From assembly GCA_028282705.1 (NCBI GenBank), contig JANQHI010000050.1, positions 1 to 46,559 of the forward strand: a stretch of DNA of 46,559 nt, given 5' to 3'. The stretch is from Prolixibacteraceae bacterium. Its GTDB lineage: Bacteria; Bacteroidota; Bacteroidia; Bacteroidales; Prolixibacteraceae. Position 1 is the stretch's first letter; every line of letters begins with the position of its first letter. A program made the position numbers and the translations under genes. The notes under the pieces were generated by a model. The model was not told where the DNA came from. It did no database searches and saw only the letters and a list, made by a program, of their open reading frames with translations. Shown here piece after piece: positions 43,451-46,559 of the stretch.

Positions 43451-44338
43451 ATGCAAAAACACATTGTACACATTTATGGTGGCATGGGAAACCAGATGTT
43501 CCAATATGTTTTTTACCTAAACCTAAAATCTGAAAACCATCATACTTTTATCAATTTAGATTTTTTTAACCTGAGGTATAGCAAAAAAGCTCATGCACAA
43601 AATTTTGCTTTAAAAGATGCTTTTATAAACCTGGACCCACCTGTTTTTGGTGACTTTACCTCAAAAGCTCTGTATACCCCAAGAATCCATTGGAGGCTTT
43701 ACAGGATTTTCAAAAAAGTTGTTTCCCTGAAAAGGGATAACAGGCAAGCCTTTAACCTTATATCAACCAGTAACATAAGTAAACGGAAAGGAAACAAAGA
43801 TATGTTGCACTACCAAGATGTTTGGATTGATGCAAAATACCTTCTGGGCTTGGAAAGTGAGATCAGGGATGCTTTTCAATTTGATAAAACCCATATTGGC
43901 GAGAAGAATAAAAAAGTATTGGCTGAGATGGGGCAGAAAGAGTCAGTTAGCATTCATGTCAGGAGGGGGGACTATTTAAAAGACCCTTACTTATCAAGTT
44001 TTTGCAAAGAAGATTATTATCAAAAAGCTATTCAGCTTATAAAAGAGAAAGTTCAAACACCTCATTTTTTTATTTTTTCTGATGATATTGAATGGTGCAA
44101 AAAAACATTTGATGATGGCTTGCCAAAAACTTTTATTGATTGGAACCTTCATGAAAAAAGCTACATAGATATGCTGTTGATGTCAAATTGTAAGCACAAT
44201 ATTACTGCTGCAAGCACATTTTCATGGTGGGGGGCATGGCTCAATAATAACATAGGTAAAATAGTGGTCATGCCAGAAGATTGGTTAATGTTTGGCCAAT
44301 ATGAAAAACAAATTTTTAACCAGTGTATCCGAATCTGA
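43451..44338 (+). CDS. GT11-family glycosyltransferase (alpha-1,2-fucosyltransferase type)
   Basis: A 295-residue GT11 enzyme with all family blocks: GGMGNQMFQY (10-19), SIHVRRGDYL (167-176, the GDP-fucose-contacting HxRRGD motif), FIFSDDIEWCK, and AASTFSWWGAWLN. Such enzymes transfer L-fucose from GDP-fucose to a galactose residue in cell-surface glycans, at the cytoplasmic face of the inner membrane. It stands alone between ilvC and a convergent gene, with no other glycosyltransferase or polysaccharide export gene nearby, which is unusual because GT11 genes are normally found inside O-antigen or capsule clusters. Confidence 0.9.
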   Translation: MQKHIVHIYGGMGNQMFQYVFYLNLKSENHHTFINLDFFNLRYSKKAHAQNFALKDAFINLDPPVFGDFTSKALYTPRIHWRLYRIFKKVVSLKRDNRQAFNLISTSNISKRKGNKDMLHYQDVWIDAKYLLGLESEIRDAFQFDKTHIGEKNKKVLAEMGQKESVSIHVRRGDYLKDPYLSSFCKEDYYQKAIQLIKEKVQTPHFFIFSDDIEWCKKTFDDGLPKTFIDWNLHEKSYIDMLLMSNCKHNITAASTFSWWGAWLNNNIGKIVVMPEDWLMFGQYEKQIFNQCIRI

Positions 44339-44380
44339 TGCAGATAAATAATACCTTCTTTTTAAACAGCCTTTTATATT

Positions 44381-45700
44381 CTAATTATTCTTAAGAACCA
44401 TTTTTTTGTCCATTTTTTTAGACTTTCTGATCAGCCCCCATATTTGTAGGACGGGCATTGAAAATAAAACCTTAAAACTTGTTTTTATCCTGTTCCATCC
44501 ATAGTAACGCAACATCCAAACAATTTCAATAGAAATGGTTATAAAAACCAATGGTACTCCTTTTAATATCCTTTCTACCCATTCTTCAAAAAGGTAGTTC
44601 CCCAACCCTTCAATGAGTATCCATATGATAAGGGCAGCAATAGCTCCTGCAGATAAAATCACGGCCTGGGCTTTTGGGTTCCCTTCAAGGCTGTTATATC
44701 CTTCATCAACCCATCCTTTTTTCCAGGTGGATTCTTTTTTCCCAATGTAAGTCCCATTATAAATTTTAAAAATGTCATTTATGATGTTACTAACTTTTTC
44801 AGGGTCAGCTACCCCACCCACTGCCAGGCTATTATTGCCTCCTATAAGCCTGAAATGTAGTTTTGACTGGCCTAATAATTTCTGTTCACAGTCCCAAAAT
44901 GCTGCTATGTGGTTGGGCATAGGATGCCTGAAAAGCCTGTTGAGTACAATAGACAAGGTGGGCATGTCAGGGTTTTCATGCCTGCTGGCTTTGAAAATGG
45001 TAGAAGTAATGGAATATACAGGTATCCTGATCAGGGTATACATTATTTTCTCCATTGGGATAGGCAGGAAATTTGTAAAAAGTATCCCCAGGCTTTCTTC
45101 AAGCAAATCTAAAAACAACAGGTATTCATCTTTTATGCTTTTTTCTGGCCTTGGGGGCATTTTTTGAAGGCGCAACTCAGCAAACCCTTCCTGGAGGTTG
45201 ATGATAAAGAAGTTTGTTGTTCTTTCAACATGAGGAACCATAGCCCCATTAGATAAAACATCATATTTACGCATTTCTATTATCTTGAATACTAAGATGG
45301 GAGCATTTGTATGTGGGTTTGTATCTTCAGAAATGCTGGCAATAAATGGTTCTTCTGTATCCCAATCGTAAACAGGTTTGTTCAGGAGCTTATCCATAAC
45401 ATCCAAATAATGCAATTGTTCCCTAAAGCCCTGGTTATAATTTTCAATTTCAAACAGGAAAATGCGTTGCCTGCCCCATAATTTCAAAGAGTCAACATAA
45501 TCCAGAAGTTTTTTGCACCTGGAAACAATACCTTGGGCAAGCCATTTTTCTATATCATCCCACATTTCTGCTAAGGTATTGCCATCAGATGGGATATCAT
45601 TTTTTTTTATGAATTGCACTGTAAACCCTCTGTGCCTATAGGTTTTTAAGCCATCCAGGGCTACTTTACAAAACCTGCTGTCAATTTCATTTTCGGCCAT
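44381..45700 (-). CDS. Unrecognised protein with C-terminal two-helix membrane anchor
   Basis: A 439-residue protein with no signal peptide. Residues ~1-340 are soluble, with mixed helix and strand and many aromatic residues (LWGRQRIFLFEIENYNQGF, ERTTNFFIINLQEGFAELRL). Two hydrophobic helices follow at about 347-366 (VILSAGAIAALIIWILIEGL) and 380-398, then an amphipathic segment and a Lys-rich tail (KSKKMDKKMVLKNN). The large domain should face the cytoplasm. I do not recognise a family. It lies 178 bp from a PAS-like orphan on the same strand, perhaps in one operon. A cytosolic sensor with membrane-anchored C-terminus is one idea, but nothing proves it. Confidence 0.6.
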   Translation of the reverse strand: MAENEIDSRFCKVALDGLKTYRHRGFTVQFIKKNDIPSDGNTLAEMWDDIEKWLAQGIVSRCKKLLDYVDSLKLWGRQRIFLFEIENYNQGFREQLHYLDVMDKLLNKPVYDWDTEEPFIASISEDTNPHTNAPILVFKIIEMRKYDVLSNGAMVPHVERTTNFFIINLQEGFAELRLQKMPPRPEKSIKDEYLLFLDLLEESLGILFTNFLPIPMEKIMYTLIRIPVYSITSTIFKASRHENPDMPTLSIVLNRLFRHPMPNHIAAFWDCEQKLLGQSKLHFRLIGGNNSLAVGGVADPEKVSNIINDIFKIYNGTYIGKKESTWKKGWVDEGYNSLEGNPKAQAVILSAGAIAALIIWILIEGLGNYLFEEWVERILKGVPLVFITISIEIVWMLRYYGWNRIKTSFKVLFSMPVLQIWGLIRKSKKMDKKMVLKNN

Positions 45701-45878
45701 GATGGAATAGTTTTGGTTTTTTTAGGTGGTGTGTGTTAAGAGTTTTATGTTATCAATAATATAGCAATAGAGATTTAGTGTTTTACATCAAAATTACAAT
45801 ATAAAATACTGAAAGTCAATATCTTTTTTGTTTTGAAATAATCAAAGGGGCAACCTTTTTTATTTCATGCGCATTGGG

Positions 45879-46304
45879 CTACATTGAGTTTATTGGTATT
45901 GATTGGCAGAAAAAGCAATTGTATTCTGAAGACTTTTTAATAATGGTGTAATAAGGAGCATAAGGTTGCTTCTTATTTTTTCTGACCATATGGGTAAAAC
46001 CAAGGGGCTCTGTGTCATCCCCTGATTCTAAATAGGACAATATTTGCGGGATTACACGTTTTTCTGTTTCAGGGTCAATGATTGATTTTAGGAAATCAGG
46101 CCCCATTTTTGCTACTTCCTTTGAATTTACCTGTAAGTCTTTTTCCATTGATTCAGGCATCCAAAAAACAGAGAGGTCATCAAGCCTGTTAAAATGGATC
46201 CAGCCAGGTAATTGCCCGGCTGGTTTCCCAAAAGGGAGGTTGTCGACTTCAGCTTTAGCGCAACTAGGGAGGTTGGTTTGATTTTTTGGTTTTTCAGTAG
46301 CCAT
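45879..46304 (-). CDS. Small PAS-like orphan protein
   Basis: A 141-residue protein without signal peptide. The stretch PGWIHFNRLDDLSVFWMPESMEKDLQVNSKEVAKMGPDFLKSIIDPETEKRVIPQILSYL resembles the PAS-type sensory segment found before LuxR-type helix-turn-helix domains in Bacteroidetes, and the end (YYTIIKKSSEYNCFFCQSIPINSM) fits the last strands. No output domain follows. It may be a stand-alone sensor or a truncated regulator. The N-terminal ~30 residues look disordered. The call rests on pattern similarity only. Confidence 0.45.
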   Translation of the reverse strand: MATEKPKNQTNLPSCAKAEVDNLPFGKPAGQLPGWIHFNRLDDLSVFWMPESMEKDLQVNSKEVAKMGPDFLKSIIDPETEKRVIPQILSYLESGDDTEPLGFTHMVRKNKKQPYAPYYTIIKKSSEYNCFFCQSIPINSM

Positions 46305-46380
46305 TGTATTGAGTGTTTGTGAATAATGTAAAGCAATTTCCTAATAGGTTATTTGGAAATATAAATTTCCTATACACATT

Positions 46381-46559
46381 TTATCTTTTAAACAAGGCTT
46401 TTCTAATTTCCATATCATTATTTGTAACAGATTTTATTACATAAAGCCCTGGGGGGACAGATGTATTGGGTTGCCAATACTGTATATTCCCATTTTTTAG
46501 TTGAAATGTTTCAATTAATTGCCCATTCAGGTTAAAGATTTCAATGGTAGCTGCTTTTT
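46381..46559 (-). CDS. C-terminal end of a T9SS-secreted protein (sorting domain), 5' part outside window
   Basis: The minus-strand frame is open to the window edge and ends at TAA 46381-46383. The 59 visible residues match the type A T9SS C-terminal target domain: IEIFNLNGQLIETFQL, then WQPNTSVPPGLYVIKS and EIRKALFKR at the end. The cargo is therefore exported through the outer membrane by the type IX system and is probably anchored to the cell surface. Nothing of the catalytic or binding part of the cargo is inside the window. Confidence 0.85.
   Translation of the reverse strand, partial: KAATIEIFNLNGQLIETFQLKNGNIQYWQPNTSVPPGLYVIKSVTNNDMEIRKALFKR

Noticed and set aside
1-46559. CRISPR arrays, tRNA or rRNA genes, replication origin
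   Set aside because: No regularly spaced direct repeats, no cloverleaf with TTCGA-type T-arm and no ribosomal sequence were noticed when reading both strands.

Overview
The window reads as chromosomal DNA of a Bacteroidota (Bacteroidetes) bacterium. It is AT-rich and carries a SusC/SusD pair with its own ECF sigma factor and FecR anti-sigma factor, a Bacteroidetes-type TTTG/TAnnTTTG promoter, lipoproteins with Bacteroidetes-style signal peptides and, at the right edge, the end of a type IX secretion (T9SS) C-terminal sorting domain. No rRNA, tRNA or CRISPR array was seen. Genus cannot be fixed from the sequence alone.

Region 1 (419-14349, all minus strand) is a polysaccharide utilisation locus. 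Transcription order is ECF sigma, FecR, SusC (with STN domain), SusD, a Rho-independent-type terminator, GH16, a fused alpha/beta-hydrolase plus SGNH esterase, GH31, a C-terminal remnant of a GH36-like gene, and a full GH36-like gene. This block is visibly richer in CpG than both flanks and looks imported.

Region 2 (14533-23203, minus strand) is a sugar operon under a LacI-type regulator: DUF6786-type lipoprotein, FucP-like symporter, AraB-like ribulokinase and L-fucose/D-arabinose isomerase, ending in a strong terminator. Two matching LacI-type operators lie upstream of the operon and upstream of the regulator. The isomerase plus ribulokinase pairing without an aldolase fits D-arabinose better than L-fucose. 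A second MFS transporter lies upstream.

Region 3 (23643-27147, plus strand) is an uncharacterised cluster: a membrane-embedded AraC regulator, two tandem CPBP-type membrane proteins (the first without catalytic residues), a carboxymuconolactone-decarboxylase-like protein without its cysteines, and a small exported NTF2-like protein. Region 4 (27422-29427) is a GntR regulator with a perfect palindrome at its start, plus an FHS-type MFS transporter and terminator.

Region 5 (29426-35906) holds housekeeping and accessory genes: a DUF985 cupin, an SRPBCC protein, a complete IS200/IS605-type element with both end hairpins, a DUF3078 outer-membrane protein, a CYTH protein, a BglII-type restriction-modification pair and an HD-domain protein.

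Region 6 (36081-43388, plus strand) is the branched-chain amino acid cluster ilvD-ilvB-ilvN-(AraC regulator)-ilvC. It is preceded by a clear ribosome-mediated attenuator: a leader peptide with four Ile, four Leu and four Val codons, a 13-bp antiterminator and a U-tract terminator. The rest (43451-46559) has a GT11 fucosyltransferase, an unrecognised two-helix membrane protein, a PAS-like orphan and the truncated T9SS cargo gene.
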